DNA from: Sympetrum striolatum
Taxonomy: Eukaryota > Arthropoda > Insecta > Odonata > Libellulidae
NCBI GenBank assembly: GCA_947579665.1
Contig: OX388352.1
Coordinates: 72,454,113 to 72,518,112, forward strand
Reading direction: 5' to 3'
DNA: 64,000 nucleotides
Position 1 is the first letter of the stretch, and every line of letters starts with the position of its first letter. The position numbers were made by a program, and so were the translations under genes. Positions 9,890-20,797 of this stretch are shown piece by piece. Below the pieces are notes generated by a model. That model did not search any database. It worked only from the letters and a program-made list of their open reading frames with translations, and had not been told where the DNA came from.

Positions 9890-11963
9890 ACCACCTTGAC
9901 TATTTATCCATTGTTTTGATGTAAAGTCATAATTATATTGGTACTGGGAAAGGGAGGCCATCTTCTACGATGAGTGTCCTGCCCAGCAGTGATGGGATAA
10001 GATCATCTTAGTCGTCATTCCATGAAACTCGTACACAAAGAAAGAAAGACTGGAAAAGAAGAGAGAAAATGGACAGGGAAACGAGGGTGGGGACATGGAA
10101 TAATATGAAAATACTAAAAAAAGGTAAGTCGAAAAACATAATGTTAAAAATTAAGAGGTGCAATATTGATATACTTGGCTTATGCAAAATATGGTGGAAA
10201 GACAGAGGAGACTTCTGGAGCAATGATGTTAGAGTCATTTTAAATGGGGGAAGTACTAGCGAGAAGGGAGTAGCAGTACTGTAGGACAAGAGAACGGAAA
10301 AATCTGTGATAGCCACCAAGCTAATAAGAGATCTGGTTATACTGGTAGAAGTTAAGTCTGAACCAGTAACTATAGTTATAGTTCAGGTGTACTTGCCCAC
10401 TAGTGATTCCAGCAAAGAGTATGTAGATATGGTTTATGAATAAATGGAGGAGGTTTTGGGAAGGATTAAGGACAATAAGAATCTCGTTGCTATGAGAGAC
10501 AGGAACGCGGCAGTTGGGCAAGGCAAAGATGGGGAAGAGGTGGGAGAATTCAGTTTAGGGAATAGGAATGACAGAGGACAGAAACTAATAGAGTTTTGCT
10601 AGAGAAATAATCTCAACATCACAAACACTCTCTTTCAGCACCACAAAAGACGGAGGTACAAATGGAAAAAGCCCAGGGATACAGATAGGTACCAAATTGA
10701 TTACATATTGGTATGAAAGAGGTTTAGAAACAATGTTTAAAACTCAGGAAGTTATCCTGGTGCTGTCGATGTCAATTTGGCTCATAAGCTGGTAATGATG
10801 ATAACCGAGCTTAAGATTAAAAAGATCATTCGGCCAAAAAATTCACCAAAATGGAATATAGAAATTCTAAAGAGTTTGAATTATAAAAAATTTCAGGAGT
10901 CAGTTTGCAAGGATCTTGATTGTTACAATGAGGAACTGACCACTAAAGAGGAATGGAAAATGATTAAATATTGAGTCAAGGATAGTTATCAATATATGGT
11001 TGGGAGGTTTAAACAAACCAAAATTAGGATACCATGGGTAACTGTAGAAATGTAAAATAAAATGGAGGAAAGAAGGAAGAGGATAAGAGTCAATATAGAG
11101 CATGAGCACAGAATGTACAGAGAACAAAATAACAAACTAAGAAGGGAAACAAGGAAGGCTAGGGAACAATGGCCAAAGAGATAGTGTAATGAAATAGAAA
11201 AGGTGGTGGAAAGTGGGAGGGCCAACTTAATGTATAGTGAACTAAAGCAACTGACAGAGAGTAAAATTAGTAATAGAATGGTGATGGTTAAAGACAGAGG
11301 TGAATCTATTAAGGGATCCAGTCACCAAAAGAGGATGATGGAAAGAATAAGTTGAGGAATTGTATGGGAAAAACATGGAACCAACAAGCATATAAATAGA
11401 AAGTGAGGAAGATGTTCAAGAAGACAATGGTGGACCTGGGATACCTGATAGTGAATTAGAATGGGCATTATGGTATATGCAAGGGAATTCAGCTACAGGG
11501 GTTGAAGAGATCCTAGGGGAGTTCCCTTCGATCATGGTGGATAAGGGTAAGAAATGTTTCTATGATATAATTAGGAAATTTTACGCTGAAGAGCAATGGC
11601 TAGAGGATTTTACCAAAACTATCTTGATTCCTTTACAGAATAAGAACAAGGCTACAGAATGTCGAGATTATCATACAATTGACCATATATTTCTTGCTGC
11701 AAAAGTACTTCAAAGGGTTTGGAGTGGATGGATTGAGGGAAAACATAAATTTGGGTGATGAGAGTACTGGCAGAATTAAGTCTGGAATTTAAGAGGGACT
11801 TGTGTGTATTTTTGTAGTTTTTTTAAAGGCTTTTGATAGAATCCAGTGGCCAAAATTGATGGGAATATTAAACAAACTTGGGTTAGCCTGGAAAGATAGA
11901 AGATTGGTTCAAAATTTGTATCTGAAGCAAACAGCCCACATAAGGAAAGATGATGGGTAATAG
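9890..11963 (+). pseudogene. Decayed APE-type LINE, copy A (5' part)
   Basis: Fragments in order: an endonuclease start (MDRETRVGTWN, then CNIDILGL and WWKDRGDFWS at 10069-10284), DTDRYQID at about 10678, then reverse-transcriptase pieces. The RT pieces are LIPLQNKNKATECRDYHT (11620-11680) and, in another frame, KAFDRIQWPKLMGIL (11830-11870). The order endonuclease then RT is that of an APE-type non-LTR retrotransposon. Stops and frameshifts are frequent, so it is dead. The gene continues at 24415 (GVRQGCPMSP-like motif) because a hAT element split it. Copy C retains the contiguous version at 56870-59065. Clade not assigned. Confidence 0.85.
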
Positions 11964-11991
11964 GATATGGCTAGGGATCAATAGAAGCGTA

Positions 11992-13455
11992 GTTTTGACC
12001 CGCGTGGCCGTGAAATCCACAAAACAGGTTTTTTAAGGACGGGTTGGAGGATGAGTCGCCTCGACGAAAGCGAGTGGAACCGATTCATTCAATTTTGACT
12101 CACTTTTACCCGTTTCGTCAGCAGCACTTACGCGCGGAATTCGAAAGTGAAGATTCGGGTAGGTATATCTCATATGAAATGATATATATGCGGATTATAT
12201 ATTATTGCTATTTATCATTGAAATCACTTTCTCAAATCATTAAGTCACTTTATTAGATCCTTTATTGTAATTCAGTCATGAGAAGCATGAATATCATGTT
12301 TGGAGATCATGATTTATGAAAATAGAGCCTTGGTGACGGGTAAAACGACTAAGTATAAGTCTTTAGTGCCTTTTCTTTTGAGTGCCAAATATTCCGTTAA
12401 TACATTTTTATGTTTAACATCTCTTTCATTATATTTATAGCTGAAATTCCCGTTGATTCTCAACGGGGAAATTTAAATTGATAAATACCATTGTTACAGT
12501 CTTGATCGTAAACATGCCTCATAATTGTTGGTATATAGCTATTACCAGACTATAATTATTTCTAAACCAATGGACAAAGTAAATAACATTATAATAAGGT
12601 CTACAAAGTCACGTAAAGATTCAATCTCACATCCTTGAAATGAATACTTTCTTTGAAAAAGACAAATATCTTTTAAAGATTATAAAAATATATTCAATGA
12701 TCACATTAAGATAAGAATCACAAAATAAGCACCTTTTAGGAGAAGTTTTCTTAAAGGGAAAATTGGTTCTCGGAAACGATGATTGAACACAAATAACAAA
12801 AATATATTATATATCACACGAAAACCAAGGAAGAATATTCATTGCACACAGTAAGTGTATTATGGAGCTGGCTTGTACCCTTTTACTTTTAATGTAGAAA
12901 ATTTCGCTCTCGAAGTTTTGCAACTCTCGGTTCTCGAGTGTTTAGCGAACATAAACACACACACTCTATTTTATATTTATAGATGAATTATATCGATACT
13001 AATTAAGTCAAGAAGCGGTTATTGAATGAATGGTTGCGTTTTTTACCAGCGATCATTTTTAAAACTGGTAATGTTCTATTTCAATCTAATATAGAATGCT
13101 GTATTTTCCTCAGTTGTTCTTTGTATCTTTAGCTTAAATGCAAATCACCTGTTAATAAGTTTAGAGAAACCGAAAATTAACAAAAAATTGTTTAAGAAGA
13201 ACGTGATCTCAGAGAAAGTTCGCCGTGCAACCCAATTTATATGTCACCTAAAACTTGTTATGCCGTTCGACACTAAAACGGAACTGAGAAAACTTTTTAT
13301 GCATGGATGAGGTTCTGTTGCTAATTATTTAGTATAATTCAGTTGCTATCATTGCAATTAATTTATCATTACCTCTCAAGCCCCGATGATGTTCTTTGAA
13401 TTTCCTCCCGAGATGCCGGGTGAGGTTATTAAATTTTTGCAACCGGATGACTGTA
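11992..13455. other. Interior of the outer hAT element, left part
   Basis: No gene recognised. Near 12447-12470 an inverted repeat (CCCGTTGA, TTC, TCAACGGGG) could form a hairpin. On the minus strand just inside the nested element boundary the reading RLQKFNNLTRHLGRKF (about 13395-13455) is open but not assignable. The sequence from 12600 to 13300 is AT-rich with no coding signal that I can support. Confidence 0.4.
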
Positions 13456-13907
13456 TGCGGTTCCATGGGCGTCGCCAGGGGGGGGCAGGGGGGGGCAGCT
13501 GCCCCCCCCTGGAGACCCATTCGTATTTTGGTTCGGGATGTGTTGTAGAAACAATTTTTAGGCACGAGCGTATTTGAAAAGAATTTAGACCGAAAACAAA
13601 GTCAAGTGTTGGCACGTGTAAACACCAGTGATGGGAAAAGTACTTCCTCGTAGGAAATTCATTCATTCCTCCAGTGCAGCACAAATATTTCGACAATACT
13701 TTGCAGCAGAGTCAACAGCCATCCCCTTCCTTCCCAAAAGAAGAAAAGTTCGGTTTTAGGGTTAACAATGTAGTTAGAATTGCCTCTCGATGCGATCAGA
13801 GCGCGAGGTTATGCGATTATGTCCTCTCCCTCAAACTTCCTTGAGTATCGTCCGACAATCGCCCGCAGAAGACTAAGGATTCAGTTTTTTTTCGTTTTCC
13901 CTTCAAA

Positions 13908-13929
13908 ATGGACATAAGAAAGTTTTGCG
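13908..13929 (+). CDS. Possible first coding exon of a hAT transposase
   Basis: ATG opens MDIRKFC and is followed at once by a strong donor, GCG|GTGAGT. Short N-termini of the MDIRKF type are familiar from hAT/ZMYM1-like transposases, so this may be the first coding exon of element B. I do not see the downstream exons, and a truncated copy of another hAT starts 27 bases later. Tentative. Confidence 0.3.
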
Positions 13930-13955
13930 GTGAGTATTTTGAAAAAAGGCCCAAG

Positions 13956-15405
13956 CAGTGGCGCAGCGAGGGGGGGAAGTTTAGGGGTTCAAACCCCCCC
14001 CCCCAAGAAGTCCTATGACTAGCTTTGCATGCCAGTAAACATAGCTCCGATTACAGCCAAGTTGATGTTTTCGGTTGCAGAGCAGGTCTAGAGCCGACAT
14101 CGATATCAATGGGACGCTACGAATGTTTCGCACACAATGTTCAACGCATGCACTTCTTAACCATATCCTATTGTTAGATGACTCACACCATAAGATAAGA
14201 TTCCCATGAGAAGAATTGATAAAACGCTCAGTTAGATCTTCTGCATGTGACTGTTTTGAGGATGCAAAGCTAGGCTCTTGAATAGTGCTTTTGAGAAATT
14301 CACAGGGAACAGTTCGAAAGAGAGTTTAGTTTGGTTTTCATAACGTACAGATGGACATCCGAAATTTTTTTCACAGTCCGCTAATAGCTCGAGGCCTCTA
14401 TCGAGAAAACGTAAGTTAATGTCTATGTAGTTTTTTTGTAAAATGACCATTATTAGTTGCATAAATTAGGATTTTATTATTTTAGGGCTGTTATCGGAGG
14501 GTACATCTCAAGATGAGTTAGCGACAATTGCAAAGTTACTTGTTCCTTTATTAAGCATTCTGGACGATTAAAAGTATGTACAGTGGGCTCTTCATTACTC
14601 GGGATGGTATAAAATATACCGATCCATATTTTATAATTACCCGTAAATTTGCTGTATAGTTACGAAAATAATTCAATAACCGGGTTTCCGTAGAAATTTG
14701 TAAAAATATTGGAGCAATACAAGATATCAGTAAAAATTAATTTTCGATGATATTATTAATAATATACCATTTTGGAAGCAAATCAGTCAGCTGAAAGGTA
14801 TTGTGCGCGTAAGTTAAGCACATATTTATCGTAACTGTGACTTGATGACTTGAAATAAATTTGAGAAACTTTTAAAACTGTGACTTAAATTCTTCAACTT
14901 CCTTTTCGATGCGGCCAATTTTTTCTCTTGTGATAGAATCCCACAAATCTCATATCTGGTTATGCAATGCCCATTCAAAATTTCAATTCGTGGAAAACTT
15001 TTGTTTCCTTTGAACACTCAGTGCGTAAGACTGGGTTTTGTATCATCTCTCTGCTGGTTCAACCACCTATCACTTAGTCTAAATAATTGTAAGTTGACGT
15101 CTTTATTTTTTCCACCTTGGTATATAACTTGATTTCTGCAAATTCAATTATAATATCAGCTATAATCAAGAGTCTACAGAATATTTTAATGCAGCCGAAT
15201 TTGTAATCTCCGGTATGTGACGCATTCAATTGAATACTTGGCTAATACATAAATAACGAAATCAGGCTTAAATGTGAGCCTACCAGAAAATTTCATCTGA
15301 TATAAATGATTTTTTGTTTCTTAGAAAAGGAGGTAATTTTAAAAGCAACGGATGAAGTCATTCCTAAGATGTTCAAATAAGGATGGGTGCACCAATGTGG
15401 TGATT
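13956..15405 (-). mobile_element. Truncated inverted copy of hAT element C
   Basis: It begins CAGTGGCGCAGCGAGG and matches the reverse complement of 21225-23237, including a 63-residue frame (minus strand 14826-15017) almost identical to that at 21944-22135. Only one end is present: the copy stops near 15405, where the 51-bp minisatellite begins. Together with element C this makes inverted arms of about 1.5-2 kb, 5.8 kb apart. The 63-residue frame (FKGNKSFP, then ILNGHCITRYEICG) is not recognised. Confidence 0.85.
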
Positions 15406-15897
15406 TATTAAAAACAAAAGTTCCAATTTTCATCAAGAGATGGCATTAGTGGCGAAGTTTATAAACCAAAGTTCCAATTTTCCTCAAGAGATGGCATTAG
15501 TGGCGAAGTTTATAAACAAAAGTTCCAATTTTCCTCAAGAGATGGCATTAGTGGCGAAGTTTAAAAACCAAAGTTCCAATTTTCCTCAAGAGATGGCATT
15601 AGTGGCGACGTTTATAAAGAAAGTTCCAATTTTCCTCAAGAGATGGCATTAGTGGCGAAGTTTATAAACAAATGTTCAAATTTCCCTCAAGAGATGGCAT
15701 TAGTGGCGAAGGTTATAAACAAAAGTTCCAATTTCCCTCAAGAGATGGCATTAGTGTCGAAGTTTATAAACAAAAGTTCCAATTTCCCTCAAGAGATGTC
15801 ATACGTGTCGAAGTTTATTAACAAAAGTTCCAATTTTCCTCAAGAGATGGCATTAGTGGCGAAATTTATAAACAAAAGTTCCAATTTTCCTCGTAAG
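15405..15897 (+). repeat. 51-bp minisatellite, about 9.6 copies
   Basis: The unit contains ATGGCATTAGTGGCGAAG and AGTTCCAATTTTCCTCAA. Starts lie at 15440, 15491, 15542, 15593, 15643, 15694, 15745, 15796 and 15847. The spacing is 51, except one 50-base unit that shifts the reading frame. Because 51 is a multiple of three, the array reads as a 17-residue repeat (MALVAKFINKSSNFPQE) in one frame. The frameshifted unit and the lack of flanking coding sequence argue against a real protein. Confidence 0.95.
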
Positions 15898-16794
15898 TTT
15901 TAAAATATAGCGTTAATGTAAAAGTTTAATTTAAAAAGTTCGATCAGTAAATAGACCTTTGCCATTTTCGATGTATTCATGGGAATCGAATCTTTTTCGA
16001 GACGTTTACTTCTAAAATATATCAATAATTAATACAATATCAATAAACAATGTAACAATTAATTGATAAAAGTAAATAATTTAATACAAATAACTTTTTT
16101 ATTTAAAAAAGGAAACGTATGAATTATGTCGATGTTATCAAATGCGTACTTCAGCGATGGAGAACTATATTAATTTTTTTCTTCGTAACTTTGCTACGAT
16201 GAAACATGGTTTTTAACACAGTTTGTAGTCAATTTTATGCACTAACTTCCTATTTATTTATTTCTTCTAAGTCTTTTCAATTGCACTTGCAGCGATGCAA
16301 AGCGAAAATGAGTACGCAACCAGTAGAATGGTGACGTCATATTGTATTTAATCACTTATTTCTCCAATACATTGCAACTTGTGGCAATGATATTTACATC
16401 AAATTGTATCATAATCTACCCTTTATATATGACTAATTTTTTCCAGCAATGCGCAATTTTTTTTGATGATCATTTTTACATTTAATGTATCGGCTTTATA
16501 ATCCGGAAGTGGTGTGTAAAAAAGAACACACCGACATCCCTCATTCCTGTTATCGTCTCTGATGCTCCCACTAAGTCATACGCCATTGCCAGACAAGAAG
16601 CGATTATTAATATATTAGAATAATTATATCTCCTCTTTCTATCGAAGGAATCTTTATATCTTTTTTCTCTATTGTCAAATCTCAAATAAAGTCAAATTGT
16701 CACGATCTCCGTGTTTTGTCCATACCGAGATCGATAGCCATAATTGAATTGACATTCGATACATTAAATGTACTATACAATACACTTCGACACT
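15898..16794. other. Spacer between opposed minisatellites
   Basis: AT-rich sequence with no gene recognised. An open minus-strand frame at 16482-16685 has no similarity I can name. Confidence 0.4.
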
Positions 16795-17047
16795 TATGCC
16801 ATCTCTTGATGAAAATTGGAACTTTTGTTTATAAACTTCGACACTAATGCCATCTCTTGAGGGAAATTGGAACTTTTGTTTATAAACTATGCCACTAATG
16901 CCATCTCTTGAGGAAGATTGGAACTTTGGTTTATAAACTTCACCACTAATGCCATCTCTTGAGGAAAATTGGAACTTTTGTTTATAAACTTCGCCACTAA
17001 TGCCATCTCTCGAGGAAAATTGGTACTTTCGTTATTAAACATTGGCA
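16795..17047 (-). repeat. Same 51-bp minisatellite in reverse orientation
   Basis: About five units, seen as GCCATCTCTTGA at 16798, 16849, 16900, 16951 and, mutated, 17002. They are the reverse complement of the 15405-15897 units. The last unit is diverged. The two arrays face each other across 0.9 kb and could form a large hairpin. Confidence 0.93.
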
Positions 17048-18430
17048 TTAATGCTGCATCTCCAGAAAAATGTGAACTTTTTTTAACTGAAAAATAAAAA
17101 TATCCCTGAGTAAACTGTAACATAACCATAAGTTGAGATATAATTCAGTATCATACTTATACTATATTTAGCAAAAGTCTACTTTACCTAGGAAGGCGGG
17201 TTAAAAAGAGTCATTCCATGCCAAGTGGTCTGATTTCAGAGAAGTGCCCCTCTCGACTATCACGGATTTCAATGAAATTTTGCACGGACATTTATACTTC
17301 TCTCTTATGAACATTTGTAAAGTTTTATTTTCACCGATGGTATACTTGCTGAGATATAGCAGTTTATTTGACCCCGTGTACTGCCTTCTTCAATATGACT
17401 AAGAGTTTTCAGTAACTTTGAGGCATTGTATCTCAGAGAATTGTTTTATGAAGTAAATAAACTTTGGCTATCTTGAATGACTTTTTGCGCTCTATTAAAC
17501 AAAATAATAAAAATAACTGTAAGAGCGACCTCCTTGCAGAAAATTCTGTGCAAATCTGGCCCAAAAAATTGCAGATCGAAAAAAAATTAAAACTTTGGCT
17601 TTTTATATTTCAAGAAGAAAAGATATAATCAACGTGAAACTTTGCTTATGATAAAATATCAATACACAGTTTATAAATATAAAATTTCACTAACCTAGTA
17701 CTTTCCATTATTTTATAAATTGAGTCAACATTTGACAGTTTTTGTAAAAAAGCCAAAAATAGGCTATTTTTACCCCGCTTTTACAAAAAAAGACCCTCTG
17801 GAAGTTCTTTTGAAACATTTTTATTAAATAGAGAATGATTTCAACCCTCTAAAAAAGTATATCTAGTTTTTCATCTCGAATATATAAGGCCCTAGAAATA
17901 GGGACAACTATGAGGATGATATTTGTAAAAACGACAAAAATAGGTTTATTTTCTGCCCGCTCTTAGAAAAAAAAGACCTTTTCGATACTCTTGTAAATGA
18001 TTTTAATTTGAAAGAGCATGTTTCAAACCTCTTAAAAAAGTACACTTGGTTTTTCATCGCGAGCACTTACAGCCCTAAAAAAATTAACAGAGTAGAAAAG
18101 TTGATATGGTGGCGCCACATGCCTTCTGTTGTTTATCGTCCTGGTTATTTTATGTAGACATTTTTAGTATATTGCGTTGGTCCGTGACTGGTACTGACAT
18201 CGTCACTACCAGTTCAGGCATTTGAACCAGTAACCCCATCGCCGTAGGGGTCACGCCCGATAACCGTGCAAAACCATCCGTGCTGCTTTCACCGTATATA
18301 TTCACCGTTCTGATACCCCAAATGTTTTCGCTGTAAGTGCTATCGACCAACTCTTTGGGGCCAATGTCAATAGTTGAACTTTCATCGATCTATCTGATAT
18401 TTTAATTTTTGTTTGAATTTATTTTATTAG
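17048..18430. other. Repeat-rich spacer inside element B
   Basis: No gene supported. Two stretches (about 17750-17880 and 17920-18060) resemble each other: AAAAAGACC, then a phrase ending in AAAAAAGTA and a TTTTTCATC block, suggesting an old internal duplication. The 18150-18350 segment is less AT-rich; its minus-strand frame (FARLSGVTPTAMGLL) is open for 66 codons but not recognised. Confidence 0.35.
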
Positions 18431-18431
18431 A

Positions 18432-18977
18432 TCAGCATGACGAGCATTCCTCAACATCACACTGACTAGTTTGTCCTATTACTTCAGCTGGTATTCCAGC
18501 GGCTAACGTTATTTTGTCTGCTACTACTTTCTGCATGCGTTCAATTTTTCGTTTCACGTAGCCAGCTTTATCCCTACTACTCACTGTCCGAATTCTTAAC
18601 GGAGTAGATCCCATATCAGTAAAATCTCGATTAACCGTGTTCGAAATATCCATATCGCAATTTTGCGAAGACGAAGAGTCACTAGTGTTTTGGAACATAG
18701 AAATGTATTTGGCTTTACACTTGGAACAAATTTTTTGACCAGGCTTCACATTTTTTTTGCCCATTTTTGCAAATCATTAGACAGCTAGATTGACTTTCTG
18801 CAGCTCATGTTTAGCTGTTATTTTTTTGTTAAATGGGTTGCAGCATGACTTTTGCTTAATTTCATACTTTTCTAAATACATTGCTTTGTGATGGAAACAG
18901 ATTTGATCGTACTCTGTGATCTCAACCTCTGATCGCAGAGAAATGAGCACTTTTTCGTGCAATGATAAATTGTGCAC
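18432..18977 (-). pseudogene. Broken Cys-rich protein fragment (unknown, probably element-borne)
   Basis: On the minus strand the upstream part contains ICFHHKAMYLEKYE and SCCNPFNKK. The downstream part contains KPGQKICSKCKAKY and ends in DVEECSSC. The two are in the same frame but separated by TAA TGA, which could be a lost intron boundary or a nonsense change. The paired CxxC-type cysteines and the CFHH motif suggest a metal-binding domain. I have a weak impression of similar C-H-H/CxxC proteins linked to transposons in invertebrates but cannot name a family. The fragment lies inside hAT element B in antisense orientation to the possible start exon at 13908. Confidence 0.45.
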
Positions 18978-19194
18978 ATATTGCAGCCCAATTTTATTGG
19001 AATAAAATGAACCATGACGGAAAATAGACGAAATTTTTCCCCAACAACGCAGAAGGGCAAGGTGGGATTTTCATCTGACTCTTCGACATCCATTTAGAAT
19101 TAGTGAAATCGCAATATTTAGTGCAATAATGCAAATTCTGGAAAAAAGAAGTTATAAAAATATGATGGAATACGACAAATACAGCAGTTTGTAA

Positions 19195-19312
19195 TTTGGT
19201 TCGGGAGGTGTTGGAGAAACAATTTTTAGGCACGAGCGTATTTGAAAAGAATTTAGACCCAAAACAAAGCCAAGTGTTGGCACGTGTAAACACCAGTGTT
19301 GGGAAAATTACT
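19195..19312 (+). repeat. Second copy of the 13530-13640 segment
   Basis: TTTGGTTCGGGAGGTGTTG through GGCACGTGTAAACACCAG repeats 13530-13633 with few changes, in the same orientation. Element B therefore carries a direct internal repeat about 5.7 kb apart. This is consistent with element B being built by insertion of one relative into another. Confidence 0.85.
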
Positions 19313-20597
19313 GATAAAATGTAATTGGGCTCAATTATAATTAATCTGTCAAATTTGTAATCAGTTACAATTGCAAATCAGATTTCAGAAATTCATCAGA
19401 AGCTGAGGAAACTTTCCCTCTTTTCACGATATTTAAAGGTATAACTTCCTCATCGCTTTTCTTTCTTGCAGTGAAGTATTTGTTTTATTGTCATAACCTG
19501 CAGTTATTTTACCTTCATTATGTACCCTCAATCAGACAGCCCCACAAGGGTAGTATTGCTATCTCTAGCGCCCAAAGGTGAAGCCAAAAAAAGGGCAGAT
19601 TGCGCATTTAGCCATGCTGGGTTGCACTTTTCGTATCTCCCTATACCAATACATTGTTTTTCGTGATTTTGCGGATTTGATACAGATTTATCAAGTTTGA
19701 TCGAGTAAGTCGAACGTTTTGGAACACAAAATGTATTTTGAGCAATGTGTAACACGAAGCAATTTTGTTATTTTCGCATTTCTAAAGGTTTTATAGGTAA
19801 ATAAGAAGTGGCTTGTTTCTGCCTGCAGCATGGTCAATTGCTGTGCTTCAGAACAGCTGCCACCACAAAATGTTCCGAAACTAGAATCTATGCATCTTCC
19901 TTAATTTTATTATTTCATTCATTGTCTGAACTCTATGAAGCAGAACGAACGTCAGTATTAATCCAAGGCGTTTTAATGAACATTTCATTGTGCTCTCGGC
20001 TGCACCTGCAGGTCTTGCATGGTATACAAGTTCTCGTATTCGTCATTTTGACAACTTTTACTGCATTAAGTCCCAATTATGAATTAGAACAAACATTTGC
20101 ACAAGCGGAAAATCTCTAATTACCCTGATAAGCTATTATAATGTACTATAGAGTAGCTTTATTTCATTGCGGTAAACGACAATTAAGGAATGTTATGCTA
20201 TACTTGGTATTGGTCAATTAAAAACTAAGACGTATTAATGCATTAGAATATACATAAAATTGACATTAGAATTAATCAACGAGGTTTTAATAGAGTTTGC
20301 GGGAGGTTGGCAGATGATTCGTTTTCCATATCACTCTAGCAGACGACACCGGCATCCGAGAAGTTAACATTGCAGGCATGCTTTATTTTCCATGATAAAA
20401 GGAATTAAGAGGACTTTGAGAAAAAAATCGAACATGATCGTTAAGCAAAAGGTTCATTTAAACTATCTGAGTCCATGTCATAGGATAGACAAGCTCCTGA
20501 ATCCCGTATGAGATTAAAATAAAACCCCAAAAGTACATATAGTTAAAGGGGAGCCGGAGAAAAGTTCACCCCAGTGCTCTGCGGGTTGCGTTATTTT
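19313..20597. other. Right interior of element B, nothing recognised
   Basis: Open frames such as 19808-20119 have no match I can name and no splice or composition support. Confidence 0.4.
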
Positions 20598-20797
20598 AGG
20601 CTTCTTTTTTTTCTGGGGGCAGCTTGCCCCCCCCTAGCCCAGTGGCTGGCGACGCCCTTGTGCGGTTCTAGTGTAGATAAATCATAACTCATCACCCCAT
20701 CACCGATGGGGTAGAGTAGAGTAATTCACAAACCTCTCAATTGAGATAATACAGAAAAACCCTCAGGGAATCAAAAGATACTGATATCTCATCCTAC

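Larger units (their letters stand above)
1..11971. repeat. Segmental duplication, copy A (left part)
   Basis: This stretch aligns collinearly with 47165 onwards: base 1 (TGAAATAAGC) matches 47165. The match continues to the decayed LINE and resumes at 24407 after a 12.4-kb insertion. By eye the two copies differ at a few bases per hundred, plus indels that are mostly identifiable mobile elements. The copy probably extends left of the window, because copy C has homologous sequence before 47165 that is shared with copy B. The block was already full of old repeats when it duplicated: LINE tails, a SINE and a LINE body are shared by A and C. Confidence 0.93.
13464..20660. mobile_element. hAT element B with perfect 8-bp target duplication
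   Basis: TGCGGTTC lies at 13456-13463 and again at 20661-20668. Between them the element starts CATGGGCGTCGCCAG and ends CTGGCGACGCCCTTG, an inverted repeat with one mismatch. Beside each end are runs of G or C (GGGGGGGCAGCTGCCC on the left). An exact 8-bp duplication and such ends are typical of hAT superfamily transposons. The 7.2-kb body is a composite: an inverted partial copy of element C, two minisatellite arrays and a broken Cys-rich frame. Confidence 0.9.

Noticed and set aside
10008..10319. Minus-strand frames opposite the LINE (also 10900-11225 and 57857-58384), Leu/Ser/Phe-rich
   Set aside because: Antisense of a LINE with A/G-rich coding strand; no independent support.
1..11971. 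Large viral or Polinton-like element suggested by the repeated 1-kb modules about 7.9 kb apart
   Set aside because: No polymerase, integrase, capsid or protease motifs were found between the modules; the modules diverge too much to be LTRs of one insertion.
13464..13520. G-quadruplex-like or CpG-rich regulatory region
   Set aside because: The G-runs are part of hAT end sequences, which recur at 13956, 20620, 20823 and 23190.
15440..15903. Long repetitive protein MALVAKFINKSSNFPQE...
   Set aside because: Translation of a 51-bp minisatellite; one unit is a base short and shifts the frame, and the same array exists in reverse orientation.
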